Assembly: GCA_964646755.1 (NCBI GenBank)
Contig: CAZYIE010000011.1
Span: 21,385 to 85,384, forward strand
Length of the DNA stretch: 64,000 bases
Source: MVRV01 sp964646755
GTDB taxonomy: Bacteria > Desulfobacterota > Syntrophia > Syntrophales > Smithellaceae
Direction of reading: 5' to 3'
Shown here: piece by piece, positions 52,725 to 62,158 of the stretch
Numbering within the stretch: the first letter of the stretch is position 1
Layout: the number at the start of each line of letters is the position of its first letter
Notes under the pieces: generated by a model
The model's input: only the letters and a program-made list of their open reading frames with translations
Told to the model about the DNA's origin: nothing
Databases searched by the model: none
Program-made: the position numbers and the translations under genes

Positions 52725-54105
52725 ATGACGAGCAAGGGAAACATCTGGCAGCGAATGCGGGATTCGATCATCGGGCGCTATGGTAATAGCGATTACCTTA
52801 CCCAGCAGTGCCTGGTACATGTACATTTTTTTGAGTTTTGCTTTTGTGCTCTTTCTCGGTCTGGCCATTACTCTTTTTGCAGTCGATCCGGTAAAGGCAA
52901 AATTCTCCGCACCTATTCTGGTTGTAGCGGCGGTGATGGGGCTGGTGGCCCTATATCTGGTCAGGGCCGGAAAATACAATATTGCGGCAAATTTCATGTT
53001 GATCTTCCAGTTGCTGGCTGTGGCGGGAAGTTTTTATGCCAAGACTAAGTCGCCGACGATCATTGAAGGATTTACGGCGACGTCGTACTTTTTTTTCATC
53101 ACGATCGCCTTTGCAACTCTTTTCTGCGAAAGGAAAATGATAGTCTTGACGATAATCTGGACTGCTATTGTGGAGTCGGCCTATTTCCTGGCAATTAAAC
53201 CACTTCTGAGTCCGGATATCCTGGAAATCATCACCCGTTCTTTCGCCAACAGTATCGTCTGTTTGACCATCACCGGACTCCTTTCCTTTCTGATCATCAC
53301 CTCGATGAGAAAGGCCAATGTTCGTCTTATCGATTCCGTCGCCGATGTGAGAACAGCCTCGCAAAAGCTCGATGATATCTCCGGTGTTATGGACGCGGCA
53401 AGCCAGAGTCTGGCCAATGGTTCGTCAACCCAGGCAGCCGCAATGGAAGAGACGGCATCCATGCTGAAGGAAATTTCCGAAAAGACGAAAGCTAATCGGA
53501 CGGTCGTCGACAAGGCCATTAATCTCATGGCCAGCGCCAGCGGGGTTATCTCGCAGACAAACCAGTCGCTGACAAATCTCCGGGCATCCATGGGTGAAGT
53601 CAACGATGCCAGTGAAAAAACGGTGCGGGTTATTAAGACTATTGACTCTATTGCTTTCCAGACCAATCTGCTTGCCTTAAATGCTGCCGTGGAAGCGGCA
53701 CGGGCTGGAGAAGCGGGGGCGGGATTTGCCGTTGTTGCCGAGGAAGTGCGGTCCCTGGCCCGTAAATCGGCGGAAGCGTCAAAAAATTCGCAGGAGATCA
53801 TTTCCAGCAACATCCAGAACATCAAGAAAAGTTCCGATCTGGTCGTCAGTTCGTACGAAGCTTTTTCCATGTTTTCGCAGGTTTCGAGCCAACTGGACGA
53901 CTATCTGAAGGAAATTAACGCATCTTCCCGAGAGCAGGCCGATGGTATTATGGAGATTGAAAAAGCCGTCGAAGAAGTGAACCAAATTATTCAGGGGAAC
54001 GCCGCCAGTTCAGAGGAAGCGGCCGCCGTGTCTAACGAACTAACAACTATCGCCGATAATGTCGGTGACTTCGTGGAACATCTCGATAAGCTGGTAAACG
54101 CATAA
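52725..54105 (+). CDS. methyl-accepting chemotaxis protein, frameshifted near the N-terminus
   Basis: The true start is the ATG at 52725, 4 bases after AGGAGG (MTSKGNIWQRMRDSIIGRYG...DYLTQQ). That frame fails near 52810, and the correct sequence continues one base out of phase (WYMYIFLSFAFVLFLGLAI). One extra base explains the shift. The mature layout is a membrane module of about six hydrophobic segments without a periplasmic sensor, then a cytoplasmic signalling hairpin centred on FQTNLLALNAAVEAARAGEAG. It relays to CheA/CheW, which are not encoded here. The frameshift may be a sequencing error. Confidence 0.82.
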
Positions 54106-54138
54106 TTTGTTGCCCGCAAACGCGATTTGCTTTTTGCC

Positions 54139-54175
54139 GGGAGGGGATGTCCATCCTCTCCCCGTTTCTTTATTT
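54139..54175 (+). terminator. rho-independent terminator after first chemoreceptor gene
   Basis: GGGAGGGGAT (54139-54148) pairs with ATCCTCTCCC (54153-54162) with one G-T wobble, followed by CGTTTCTTTATTT. Confidence 0.75.
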
Positions 54176-54301
54176 CATCCACCGGGACATGCTTTGCCCG
54201 ATACAGAACATATTACAGTAAGGATGTTTTTAATGAATTTGGTATTACAAAACGCCCCTTATTTGTTGAACCAATCCTCAAGTGTTAACGGCAAAAAGTC
54301 A

Positions 54302-54330
54302 TTGACAGACAAATCGAATTTCCCTATGGT
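54302..54330 (+). promoter_or_regulatory. sigma70 promoter of the Cache-like gene pair
   Basis: TTGACA (54302-54307) and TATGGT (54325-54330) are spaced by 17 bases. The first gene begins 29 bases downstream of the -10 box. Confidence 0.65.
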
Positions 54331-54359
54331 AAAATCAAAAATTCTATGGAGGTGAAGTT

Positions 54360-54809
54360 ATGAAAAAAGTGTTAATAGCGCTTATTATTTGTCTGTTTAC
54401 GGTTGGTTTTGTTTTTGCTGCGGAAAAGGGAACGGCCAAGGATGCTCAAAGCCTGGTTGACAAAGCAGCTGCCTTCTACAAGGCCAACGGAAAAGAAAAA
54501 ACACTGGCGGAGATCAATAACCCTAAAGGGCAATTTATCAAAGGCGACGTCTATGTTTTTATCTGGGGAACAGACTATGTAGTGAAAGCTCATCCCGCAA
54601 ATGCGAAGCTCGTCGGGAAAAACATGAAAGAATTGAAAGATACGGACGGCAAGGCGTTTGTCTTTGATGGAGTCGAATTGGCTAAAGAGAAAGGTTCCGG
54701 ATGGGTAGATTACAAGTACACAAACCCGGTATCCAAAAAGATTGAGGCAAAAACAACCTACGTGAAAAAAGTAGATGACTTGGTTTTTGCTTGCGGGATA
54801 TATAAATAG
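54360..54809 (+). CDS. solitary secreted Cache-like sensor-domain protein (copy 1)
   Basis: A 149-residue protein: signal peptide (1-20, ending FVFAAEKG) plus one small ligand-binding domain of the single-Cache type. The pattern is AQSLVDKAAAFYKANG, YVFIWGTDYVVKAHPANAKLVGKNM, then GSGWVDYKYTNPVSKKIEAKTTYVKKV. There is no membrane anchor or output domain. GGAGGTG lies 7 bases before the ATG. A related copy follows and a chemoreceptor gene comes after that, so it may act as a periplasmic ligand carrier for chemotaxis (inference). Confidence 0.75.
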   Translation: MKKVLIALIICLFTVGFVFAAEKGTAKDAQSLVDKAAAFYKANGKEKTLAEINNPKGQFIKGDVYVFIWGTDYVVKAHPANAKLVGKNMKELKDTDGKAFVFDGVELAKEKGSGWVDYKYTNPVSKKIEAKTTYVKKVDDLVFACGIYK

Positions 54810-54872
54810 TAGTTGTTGCCGGGGTAAAATACATTTATGAATTTTCAAAATAAAATAAAGGATGAAAGAAGA

Positions 54873-55322
54873 ATGAAAAGAATTTTGATGGCGGTACTTA
54901 TTTGTTTGCTGACAGCCAGTTTTGTTTTCGCTGCGGAAAAGGGAACGGCCAAGGAGGCGCAGGATCTGGTGGCGAAAGCCATTGCCTATTACAAGGCCGA
55001 GGGTAAGGACAAGGCTTTTGCGGCCATTAATGACCCTAAAGGTCAGTTCACCAGAAAGGATCTTTATGTCTTTGTAGGTGATCTCAATGCCGTTGTCTTT
55101 GCGCATGGCGCCAACAAGGCTGTCATCGGCAAGAATTTATATGAACTCAAAGATGCCAATGGAAAACCGTTTACGAAGGAAATAATGGATGGTGCCAAGA
55201 GCAAAGGCAAAGGTTGGGTTGATTACAGCTGGACAAACCCGACAACCAAAAAGATTGAGGCCAAGTCATCCTATTATGCCCGGGAGGGTGATTTCGTCTT
55301 CATCTGCGGGATCTACAAATAA
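54873..55322 (+). CDS. solitary secreted Cache-like sensor-domain protein (copy 2)
   Basis: The ATG at 54873 (after AAAGAAGA) gives 149 residues; an ATG at 54837 would disrupt the signal peptide. It is collinear with copy 1 over its whole length and shares AAEKGTAK, the NDPKGQF segment, GKNLYELKDANGK and GWVDYSWTNPTTKKIEAK. The binding loop differs (FVGDLNAVVFAHGANKAVIG against FIWGTDYVVKAHPANAKLVG), so the two may recognise different small ligands. It arose by tandem duplication. Confidence 0.75.
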   Translation: MKRILMAVLICLLTASFVFAAEKGTAKEAQDLVAKAIAYYKAEGKDKAFAAINDPKGQFTRKDLYVFVGDLNAVVFAHGANKAVIGKNLYELKDANGKPFTKEIMDGAKSKGKGWVDYSWTNPTTKKIEAKSSYYAREGDFVFICGIYK

Positions 55323-55335
55323 GCCGGTTTAAACC

Positions 55336-55374
55336 ATGATGGCCGGACGGGACTCCGGTCCATCCGGCCATCAT
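55336..55374 (+). terminator. strong stem-loop between Cache pair and chemoreceptor gene
   Basis: ATGATGGCCGGA (55336-55347) and TCCGGCCATCAT (55363-55374) form a perfect 12-bp stem with an inner GGAC/GTCC stem. No T-run follows, so it may be an RNA stability element rather than a full terminator. Confidence 0.6.
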
Positions 55375-55392
55375 TAACAGAGGTGATAAAAA

Positions 55393-56976
55393 ATGAGAAA
55401 AATTATCAAAAACCTGAAAATGTCACACAAATTAATCCTTACGCCCATTACGGCAGTTTTCTTTTTATTGTTACTTGCTAGCATTACATACTATGGTCTC
55501 AGCGGCCAGAAAGCGGCCTTGGATGACATCTTCAATAACCGGTTTAAGGGTTATCAGAACAGTTCGGAAATCGTGAAAAACATCGCCAATGTTCATGCAA
55601 ATATTTACAAAGTCATCAGCTGGGCGGGGGCGAACCTGGACGCAAAAAAGACCGATGCTCTATCCCAGGAGCAGCGCAAATCCATGGAAAATACTCTTGC
55701 CAATATCCAGAATGTCCTGAAATCGCCTGCCCTTACTCCGGACGAGAAAAATCTTTATCAGGAAATCCTGAAGCAATTGAAGGACTATCAGTCTCCGGCT
55801 GACGGAATACTGGATATGGCCACGACTGATTTGAATGCAGCAACTATGTTCATGGCCAATGCGGATGACAAATACCAGGTAATGAACAAGACTTTGGGCC
55901 AGCTTATGGAATTGGAAACAAGGCTCAGCAAGGAAAAATATGATGCGGCAACGATTAGTTCTGACCGCGTCCAAAAAATATTCGTGGTTCTGATAATCAT
56001 TGCCGTGGGATTGTTTGTTCTTATCAACATTTTTATGGCCCGCATTATAAACCAGTCCATCATGCAAACAATTACTGTTGTTCAGAATGTTGCCGATGGT
56101 GATCTCACCCAGGATATTGACGTAGATTCGACGGACGAGATGGGTGATCTGGCCAGCTCCGTGAACACCATGCAGACTAAAATGGGTGAGGCAGTGGGTC
56201 AGTCTTTGAGTATTGCGCAGGTTTTGGCCGATGCTTCCTCCAGACAGGCGGCAGCCATCGAGGAAACATCAGCTTCTCTTGATGAAATGGCGTCCATGAC
56301 CAAGCGCAACGCCGGCAGCACCACCGAGGCCAACAATCTGATGAGCACGGCGAAACAGGCTATTCAAAAGGCTAATGTTTCCATGGCTGATCTTACAGTC
56401 TCCATGAAGCATATCGCCTCGGCGAGTGAACAGACCCAGAAAATCGTAAAGAGCATTGACGAGATTGCTTTCCAGACCAATTTGCTGGCATTGAATGCAG
56501 CCGTGGAAGCCGCTCGTGCCGGTGAGGCCGGCGCCGGATTTGCCGTAGTTGCTGATGAAGTCAGGAATCTGGCCATGCGCGCCACCGAGGCCGCCCGGAA
56601 TACATCGGAACTGATCGACAACATTGTCGGCAAGGTCAAAGATGGAGACAATCTCGTAACCATAACCAATGATGTCTTTCAGCAGGTGACAACAAGTTCG
56701 GATAAGGTTGTCCAGTTGACGGCGGAGATTGCTTCCGCCTCTCAGGAACAGTCTCAGGGGATCGATCAGATCAATCGCGCCGTAGCCGAGATGAATCAGG
56801 TTACCCAGCAAAATGCCGCCAGCGCCGAAGAACTGACCTCGATTATGTCGATGTTCAAGACAAACTATGAAGGGGAACATAAGACAGGGGCATCAAAAGT
56901 GAAAAAGTTGCCGGCTTTTACCGGTCGCGGAAATGCCTCCGAAAAATTGCTTCCGATAAACGACGATAACTTTTAA
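55393..56976 (+). CDS. methyl-accepting chemotaxis protein, four-helix-bundle sensor
   Basis: A 527-residue chemoreceptor: transmembrane segment 1 (about 14-32), periplasmic four-helix-bundle sensor (about 33-195), transmembrane segment 2 (about 196-217), a HAMP domain (IMQTITVVQNVADGDLTQDID) and the signalling hairpin with tip FQTNLLALNAAVEAARAGEAG. It starts 71 bases after the second Cache-like gene and may receive signals from those secreted proteins (inference). A rho-independent terminator follows. Confidence 0.92.
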   Translation: MRKIIKNLKMSHKLILTPITAVFFLLLLASITYYGLSGQKAALDDIFNNRFKGYQNSSEIVKNIANVHANIYKVISWAGANLDAKKTDALSQEQRKSMENTLANIQNVLKSPALTPDEKNLYQEILKQLKDYQSPADGILDMATTDLNAATMFMANADDKYQVMNKTLGQLMELETRLSKEKYDAATISSDRVQKIFVVLIIIAVGLFVLINIFMARIINQSIMQTITVVQNVADGDLTQDIDVDSTDEMGDLASSVNTMQTKMGEAVGQSLSIAQVLADASSRQAAAIEETSASLDEMASMTKRNAGSTTEANNLMSTAKQAIQKANVSMADLTVSMKHIASASEQTQKIVKSIDEIAFQTNLLALNAAVEAARAGEAGAGFAVVADEVRNLAMRATEAARNTSELIDNIVGKVKDGDNLVTITNDVFQQVTTSSDKVVQLTAEIASASQEQSQGIDQINRAVAEMNQVTQQNAASAEELTSIMSMFKTNYEGEHKTGASKVKKLPAFTGRGNASEKLLPINDDNF

Positions 56977-57006
56977 TGGTAGTTGATTTGATTAATAGAA
57001 TTAGCC

Positions 57007-57036
57007 GGGTGGCGTAATTCATACGCCACCCTTTTT
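57007..57036 (+). terminator. rho-independent terminator after second chemoreceptor gene
   Basis: Perfect 10-bp stem GGGTGGCGTA/TACGCCACCC (57007-57016, 57022-57031), loop ATTCA, then TTTTT. Confidence 0.95.
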
Positions 57037-57120
57037 GCTGTACAAAGCATATTCCGATAAAAGACCAGGCAGCGCTTGGTCTGATTCAATTTCAAACATT
57101 CCAATATGAGGGGGGGAATT

Positions 57121-58161
57121 ATGTACCGGGTCATTCAATGTGCCACCGGATCCATTGGGCGCTCCACTTTGCGCCGCATCATCGATCATCCCGATCTGGA
57201 ATTGGTAGGTCTTTACGTCTATGGGGAAAAAGCGGGATTAGATGCCGGCCAGATCGCCAAGCGCCCTGCAACCGGCGTTATCGCGACGAACAACTTGGCG
57301 GAAATCCTCGCACTCGATGCCGATGTCGTTATTCATGCCTCCCGCATCACCATACCCTATGCCAAACAGAATGCCGAAGTTGAACAGTTTCTCGCGTCAG
57401 GAAAAAATGTCATCTCCGTTAACGGGTTTTTCTATCCGGAAGTCCATGGCGAAGCATATGCCGGTCCTTTGCGCGCGGCCTGCGAACGCGGCGGCAGCAC
57501 CCTGGCCGGCGTGGGACTCAATCCGGGGTTCATCGCTGAACGCCTTGCCCTGGTCATGTCGGGGCTTTGCGCCCAGGTTGACCATATCGGTTCTTTTGAA
57601 ATGGTGGACTGCTCCTACATCGATGCGCCGGACTTCGTTTTCGGCACAATGGGCTTCGGCACAGATCCATCTGTTACCGACATCACGAAGGGACCGTTCG
57701 CGCAGCTTTATTTCGATCTTTATATCGAAACTTTCGCTTACGCCGCCTGCGCCATGGGAACGAGCATCGCAACGATCACGCCTGACCATCGCCTGACGCT
57801 CGCTCCGGAGGATATGAAAATTGCCGCCGGAACCATCCGCCGCGGGACCGTTGCCGCCACCGAATGGCGCTGGAATGCCGACTTTGCCGATGGACGGAAG
57901 ATGACCCACTCCCTGCTTTGGACATCGTCGCCAAAACTTCACGGAGATGATGATCCGGTCCACTGGCGTATTGAAATTCAGGGACGTCCTAATGTTCACC
58001 TGTCCTTCAGTTTGGAAGATCCCGATCCGGCGGCGCCGCCGTCGCGGGCCGGCGCCGATGCCACAGCGGCTACCGTAATTCGGGCTATCCCGGATGTATG
58101 TGCAGCCAAACCCGGCTTCTTCAGATACCCGCCTCTGTCCCCTTTCCGCGAGAGGTTTTAG
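57121..58161 (+). CDS. NAD(P)-dependent amine dehydrogenase / dihydrodipicolinate reductase-like protein
   Basis: The ATG at 57121 (GGGGGGAATT just upstream) gives 346 residues. The N-terminal Rossmann motif is VIQCATGSIGRSTLRRIIDHP, followed by DVVIHASRIT and GVGLNPGFIAERLAL. The overall pattern is that of the family containing 2,4-diaminopentanoate dehydrogenase. It would oxidatively deaminate an amino compound or reduce a related imine. It is not obviously operonic with the synthetase gene 106 bases downstream. The true substrate is unknown. Confidence 0.7.
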   Translation: MYRVIQCATGSIGRSTLRRIIDHPDLELVGLYVYGEKAGLDAGQIAKRPATGVIATNNLAEILALDADVVIHASRITIPYAKQNAEVEQFLASGKNVISVNGFFYPEVHGEAYAGPLRAACERGGSTLAGVGLNPGFIAERLALVMSGLCAQVDHIGSFEMVDCSYIDAPDFVFGTMGFGTDPSVTDITKGPFAQLYFDLYIETFAYAACAMGTSIATITPDHRLTLAPEDMKIAAGTIRRGTVAATEWRWNADFADGRKMTHSLLWTSSPKLHGDDDPVHWRIEIQGRPNVHLSFSLEDPDPAAPPSRAGADATAATVIRAIPDVCAAKPGFFRYPPLSPFRERF

Positions 58162-58267
58162 CGTCGCAGGAAACAGGCGGTTTTTGCCTTAAAGCATCTA
58201 ACAAATGTCAGTTGGTTCATCTTTGCAATTTTTAAATAAACAGGAAAAGGAGAAGGAGAAGGTGGGT

Positions 58268-59723
58268 ATGGCTAATTTGCAGTTAGGCAACAAATCAATT
58301 CCGGTCATGTTTCGCGAACAGGTTGCAGTCAAAGGATCGGCCGCCATGTGTGCTTACAGGAATGAGTCGACTGCCTTTGTTGACATATCCTGGCTGGAAA
58401 TGGATGCCATGTCGCGCGGTTTGGGGAAATACCTCATTTCCAGGGGAATCAAGGCCGGCGACAAGGTAGCCATTTTCTCGGCCAACCGCTATGAGTGGTG
58501 GGTGGCCGACCTGGCGATTCTTTCGGCCGGCGCCATCAATGTGCCCGTCTATCCAACCAACACCACCAAAGAAACCCATTACATCCTCAGCGATTCCGAT
58601 GCGCGGATCTGTTTTGTCGGGACCAGGGAACACATGCAGAAGGTACTGGAGATTATTGACACCCTGCCCATGCTCGAAGAAATCATCATTTTCGATGCAC
58701 TCGTTCCATTGCCGTCCAAGGTTGTTGCCTTCCCGAAAGCCCTGGAAACGGGCAAGGCCATCAACGACAAGGGCGAGCTGGATGCCCGGGTAAAGAACAT
58801 TGACCCCAATTCCGTAGCGACCTTCATTTACACATCCGGTACAACGGGCAATCCCAAGGGGGTTATGCTCAGCCACAACAACATGACCACCAATGCCGAA
58901 CAGTGGAAGGCGCTCACCCCGGGAGTGCTGGACAGTATGCAGCACATAGCGCTTTCCTTCCTTCCCCTGTCGCATATCTTTGAACGTACCATCACTTATT
59001 ACGGTGCCTGTATCTCGGCCGGCGCCAAGGTCTATTTCGCCAAGGACATTACGACCGTATTGACGGATATGATCGAGGTGCGACCAACCATTTTTGCCAG
59101 TGTGCCGCGGGTCTTCGAGAAGATGCATGCCGGTATCCTGGCCAAGGTTGCCTTGGCTCCGCCCCTGAAGCAAACTCTATTCAACTGGGCAATGAGTGTG
59201 GCGAAGAGGAATCTGCCGTATATCTGCAACGGCAAAAAGCGCACCGGTCTGTTTGCGATTGAGTATGCCCTGGCGTACAAACTAATCATCTCCAAGCTAT
59301 TGAACGCCATTGGTCTGGACCGCGTTATTATTGGCGGTTCCGGCGGCGGGCCGCTTTCGGCGGCCGATGCGGAATTCTTCATCGGCATGGGGATGATGGT
59401 GCTCGAAGGTTTCGGGATGACCGAGACCTCGCCCTTGGCTCTGGCCAACGTGCCCGGCCATATTCGTCCCGGCACAGTAGGAAAACCACTCGTTGATACC
59501 CAGTGTAAAATCGGCGAGGGAGGAGAGCTCCTGATTAAGGGGCCGCAGGTCATGCTGGGTTACTACAAGAATGAAGCGGCAACCAAAGAAACTTTTACTG
59601 CCGATGGATTTCTCAAGACCGGGGATATTGCGGAGATTGACGGCGAGGGCAATTTCAAGATTACCGGGCGCATCAAGGATCTCATCATTACGTCCGGCGG
59701 TAAAAATATTTCTCCCCAGAACC
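58268..59723 (+). CDS. AMP-forming acyl-CoA synthetase, cut by assembly gap (gene 1)
   Basis: The ATG at 58268 (GGAGAAGG upstream) starts a synthetase readable for 485 codons until the N-run. Motifs are FIYTSGTTGNPKGVML, FLPLSHIFERTITYY, GFGMTETSPL and TGDIAEIDGEGNFKITGRIKDLIITSGGKNISPQN. The last 100 or so residues are missing. It resembles the 47433 protein closely. The segment after the gap repeats the same C-terminal motifs in another phase, so it is not the simple continuation of this gene. Confidence 0.88.
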
Positions 59724-59733
59724 NNNNNNNNNN
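59724..59733. other. assembly gap (10 N)
   Basis: Ten undetermined bases. Both flanks encode the same synthetase region (the GDxxEID...GGKNISPQN block), so the true gap is probably not 10 bases. It may hide the 3' end of one gene and the 5' part of a second. Confidence 0.95.
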
Positions 59734-60201
59734 GGCGACCTGGGCGAAATCGATACGGAAGGTTTCGTGAAGATCATCGGTCGAAAGAAGGAGCTTATTA
59801 TAACCGCCGGCGGCAAGAACATTTCGCCGCAGAACCTCGAAAACGCCTTGACGGCCTCTCTTTATATCGAGCAGGCCTCGATCATCGGCGACAACCGCAA
59901 ATACCTGACGGCCCTCATCGTACCGGCCTTCCCGTCGTTGGAAAACTGGGCCAAACAAAACGGCATCGCTTTTGCGGGTCGCGAAGACCTCGTTGCTCAT
60001 CCCAGAGTCGAGGAGCTTTACAATAAGGAAGTCGAGGATAATATGCGGGAATTTGGACGGGTGGAGCAGATCAAGAAGTTCCACCTCTTGACTGCGGAAT
60101 GGTCTCAGGACACCGGCGAGCTAACCCCGACCATGAAAGTCAAGCGGCGGATCGTTAACCAGAAGTACGCCCAGGTCATTGAAGATATGTACAACGAGTA
60201 G
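59734..60201 (+). CDS. AMP-forming acyl-CoA synthetase C-terminal domain (gene 2)
   Basis: Open from the first base after the gap, 155 residues: GDLGEIDTEGFVKIIGRKKEL, ITAGGKNISPQNLENAL, then the C-terminal domain to VIEDMYNE. It repeats the hinge and lysine motifs already present before the gap, and its phase differs by one base from a straight read-through of ten N. It is therefore best read as the end of a second, tandem synthetase whose N-terminal part (about 430 residues) is lost in the gap. Confidence 0.85.
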   Translation, partial: GDLGEIDTEGFVKIIGRKKELIITAGGKNISPQNLENALTASLYIEQASIIGDNRKYLTALIVPAFPSLENWAKQNGIAFAGREDLVAHPRVEELYNKEVEDNMREFGRVEQIKKFHLLTAEWSQDTGELTPTMKVKRRIVNQKYAQVIEDMYNE

Positions 60202-60209
60202 GTCCGTTC

Positions 60210-60977
60210 TCAGGTGAGGAACAATCCTCCGTTCACATGGAAGGTTTGCCCGGTGATGTAGCCTGCGGCATCGGAAGCCAGCAACAGGGCTACACCGACG
60301 AGGTCTTCAGGCTGACCGACCCGGCGCAGGGGTATTTTGCCGGTTACTTTGCGGCGTTGTTCGGCGGGCATCAGAGCAAGCATGCGTGTATCGATCATGC
60401 CGGGGGCAATGCAATTGACGCGAATTCCGCAGGGTCCCAGTTCGAGGGCCATAGTCCGGCTGAGTCCTTCGATGCCGGCCTTGGCAGCGGTATAGTGGGC
60501 GCTTGTTTCACCGCCCGTATGAGCGATGATGGACGAGAAATTAATGATCGAACCCTTACGCTGCTCAGTCATCTGCGGCAAAACGGCCTTTGTGCAGAGG
60601 AAAACGGACGTCAGGTTCACATCGATAACTTTCTGCCACAAGGCGAGATCCATTTCCTGGAAGGCAACGGGGTTGCTGATCGCTGCCACATTGATCAAGA
60701 CATCCGGAACACCGAATGTTTGCAGGCATTGATTCACCATGGCAGCAACATCGGCCACCCGGCTTACGTCAGCCTTAAATCCCCGGGAATGGCCGTCAGC
60801 CGAATGGTCAAATGCGGAAATGCTCTCATCCAGATCTGCGGCCAATACTTTTGCTCCGGCCGTGATGAAAGCCCGGGCAATGGCGTTTCCAATTCCCTGG
60901 GCAGCGCCGGTGATAAGAATAATCTTGCCCGGAATATCCGGAAACCCATTTATATTCATCTGTCTTTCGCTTGCCAT
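60210..60977 (-). CDS. short-chain dehydrogenase/reductase
   Basis: A 255-residue classical SDR on the reverse strand: cofactor site ITGAAQGIGNAIA, NVAA in place of NNAA, and catalytic serine, tyrosine and lysine in the SSIIAHTGG and YTAAK segments. It has the PG segment CIAPGMIDTRM and the C-terminal ITGQTFHVNGGLF. GGAG is 7 bases before the ATG. It is convergent with the tandem synthetase genes, ending 8 bases from their stop. The substrate is unknown, probably a hydroxyacyl-CoA or similar. Confidence 0.88.
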   Translation of the reverse strand: MASERQMNINGFPDIPGKIILITGAAQGIGNAIARAFITAGAKVLAADLDESISAFDHSADGHSRGFKADVSRVADVAAMVNQCLQTFGVPDVLINVAAISNPVAFQEMDLALWQKVIDVNLTSVFLCTKAVLPQMTEQRKGSIINFSSIIAHTGGETSAHYTAAKAGIEGLSRTMALELGPCGIRVNCIAPGMIDTRMLALMPAEQRRKVTGKIPLRRVGQPEDLVGVALLLASDAAGYITGQTFHVNGGLFLT

Positions 60978-61168
60978 AGGCAGCTCCTTCCATACTTTAT
61001 CGTTTTTTATAGCGGTTCTTATTATACCAGTCGATTTTTTCTATCAACTTTTTTGCAATGTTACAATAGTTTCTGATGAAGGATGCAAAATATCGCTACT
61101 GTCGAAAATAAAAATATAGATGGTGGCTTTTCTGAGATGTGCTTTCCGTACAAAAATGACATTACCTT

Positions 61169-61224
61169 CCTTGTGCAATCTTACAATCGCTAATCAGCAG
61201 ATTAATAAACTGCCAACCACGTTG
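61169..61224. repeat. direct repeat, copy 1 (downstream of HD gene)
   Basis: This stretch of about 56 bases recurs at 62159-62213 in the same orientation and contains the dyad TAATCAGCAGATTA (61191-61204). The two copies flank the HD-domain gene. A second small palindrome, TGCCAAC-CAC-GTTGGCA, lies at its right end. Confidence 0.75.
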
Positions 61225-61254
61225 GCACCCATGCTTCTCCATAATTCTGATTCT

Positions 61255-62103
61255 TTATCTATCTGTCTCTGGCTGGGAGAGCTGCCTGGAATCGCTGAAT
61301 TCCGAGCATTTCTTGAGATGGTACAATAGACGATAATAAATTTGATCGATTCTCTTTGACGCCGGCAGCGTATCCCTGATTTTCTTGAGGTAATCCTTTT
61401 CCTGAATCATCTGAAAAGTAGCCTGATAATTGATGTCGTAAATCCACGCCATCTGAAGAAGTTTGAAGTCATTCAGCGTCCGCAACTGGTGCGTGCTGAT
61501 CATTTTACCTTCCTTAAGGTTGGTCATAATTTCTTCAGACACTTCAGGTGTATCCGGCAGATCAAGCTCCACAGCAGCACTTCTTTGCGCTTCATTGCCG
61601 TAATAATAGGTTGAGACCAGATAGAAGATGTCCAGTTTGTCCGCATCCCTGAGAAGTTTACTGAAATAGGTGCAGATATGGGTTTCATCATCAGGGATGA
61701 TCAAGCGGTTGTGGTAGGAGATGGCTTTCAGGATAAGATCCTGGGTATCTTCATCTAGCGCCGCCAGAGCCCTCGCCTGTTGCAGCACCTTGACGCCCAA
61801 CTCCCCATGGTTTTCCGATTTCTTGTCTACGAAAGTCTGGTAACGGGTAAATTGCTCAAAGCGGCCAATATCATGGAGCAGGGCCATGGCCTCGGCAATC
61901 CTCAGGTTGTTGTGGCTCAGATCAAGTTGCTTGCCGATATACAGGATCTCTTTGCAAACCCTTAAAGAGTGCTTTTCCTTCAGCAGCAAAGCTTGCTGGA
62001 CGATGGGATTAGAAGAACTGAAGGACTGGACGTACTTCGAGAACCACTCTTTCAGGTTATTCAAATCGGGTTCTGTTAACTGGTAATGGTTTTGCGCTGC
62101 CAT
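61255..62103 (-). CDS. HD-domain phosphohydrolase-like protein
   Basis: The ATG at 62103 (GAGGAC upstream) gives 282 residues; a TTG- or ATG-led extension to 62157 is less likely. The HD signature is present: HSLRVCKEIL, MALLHDIGRFEQF, then SYHN and RDADKLDIFYLV. It probably hydrolyses a phosphomonoester or cyclic-nucleotide-type substrate (inference). The gene is flanked by two direct repeats of about 56 bases with a TAATC/GATTA dyad, so it may have moved as a cassette. Confidence 0.8.
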   Translation of the reverse strand: MAAQNHYQLTEPDLNNLKEWFSKYVQSFSSSNPIVQQALLLKEKHSLRVCKEILYIGKQLDLSHNNLRIAEAMALLHDIGRFEQFTRYQTFVDKKSENHGELGVKVLQQARALAALDEDTQDLILKAISYHNRLIIPDDETHICTYFSKLLRDADKLDIFYLVSTYYYGNEAQRSAAVELDLPDTPEVSEEIMTNLKEGKMISTHQLRTLNDFKLLQMAWIYDINYQATFQMIQEKDYLKKIRDTLPASKRIDQIYYRLLYHLKKCSEFSDSRQLSQPETDR

Positions 62104-62158
62104 AATTGTTGTCCTCTGTCGGGACAGCGAACTATCACAAGAGGTGAGGAAAAGCAAA

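Noticed and set aside
58228..58250. TTGGTTCATCTTTGCA as a third sigma54 promoter
   Set aside because: Only nine bases separate GG and GC; sigma54 spacing is strict at ten.
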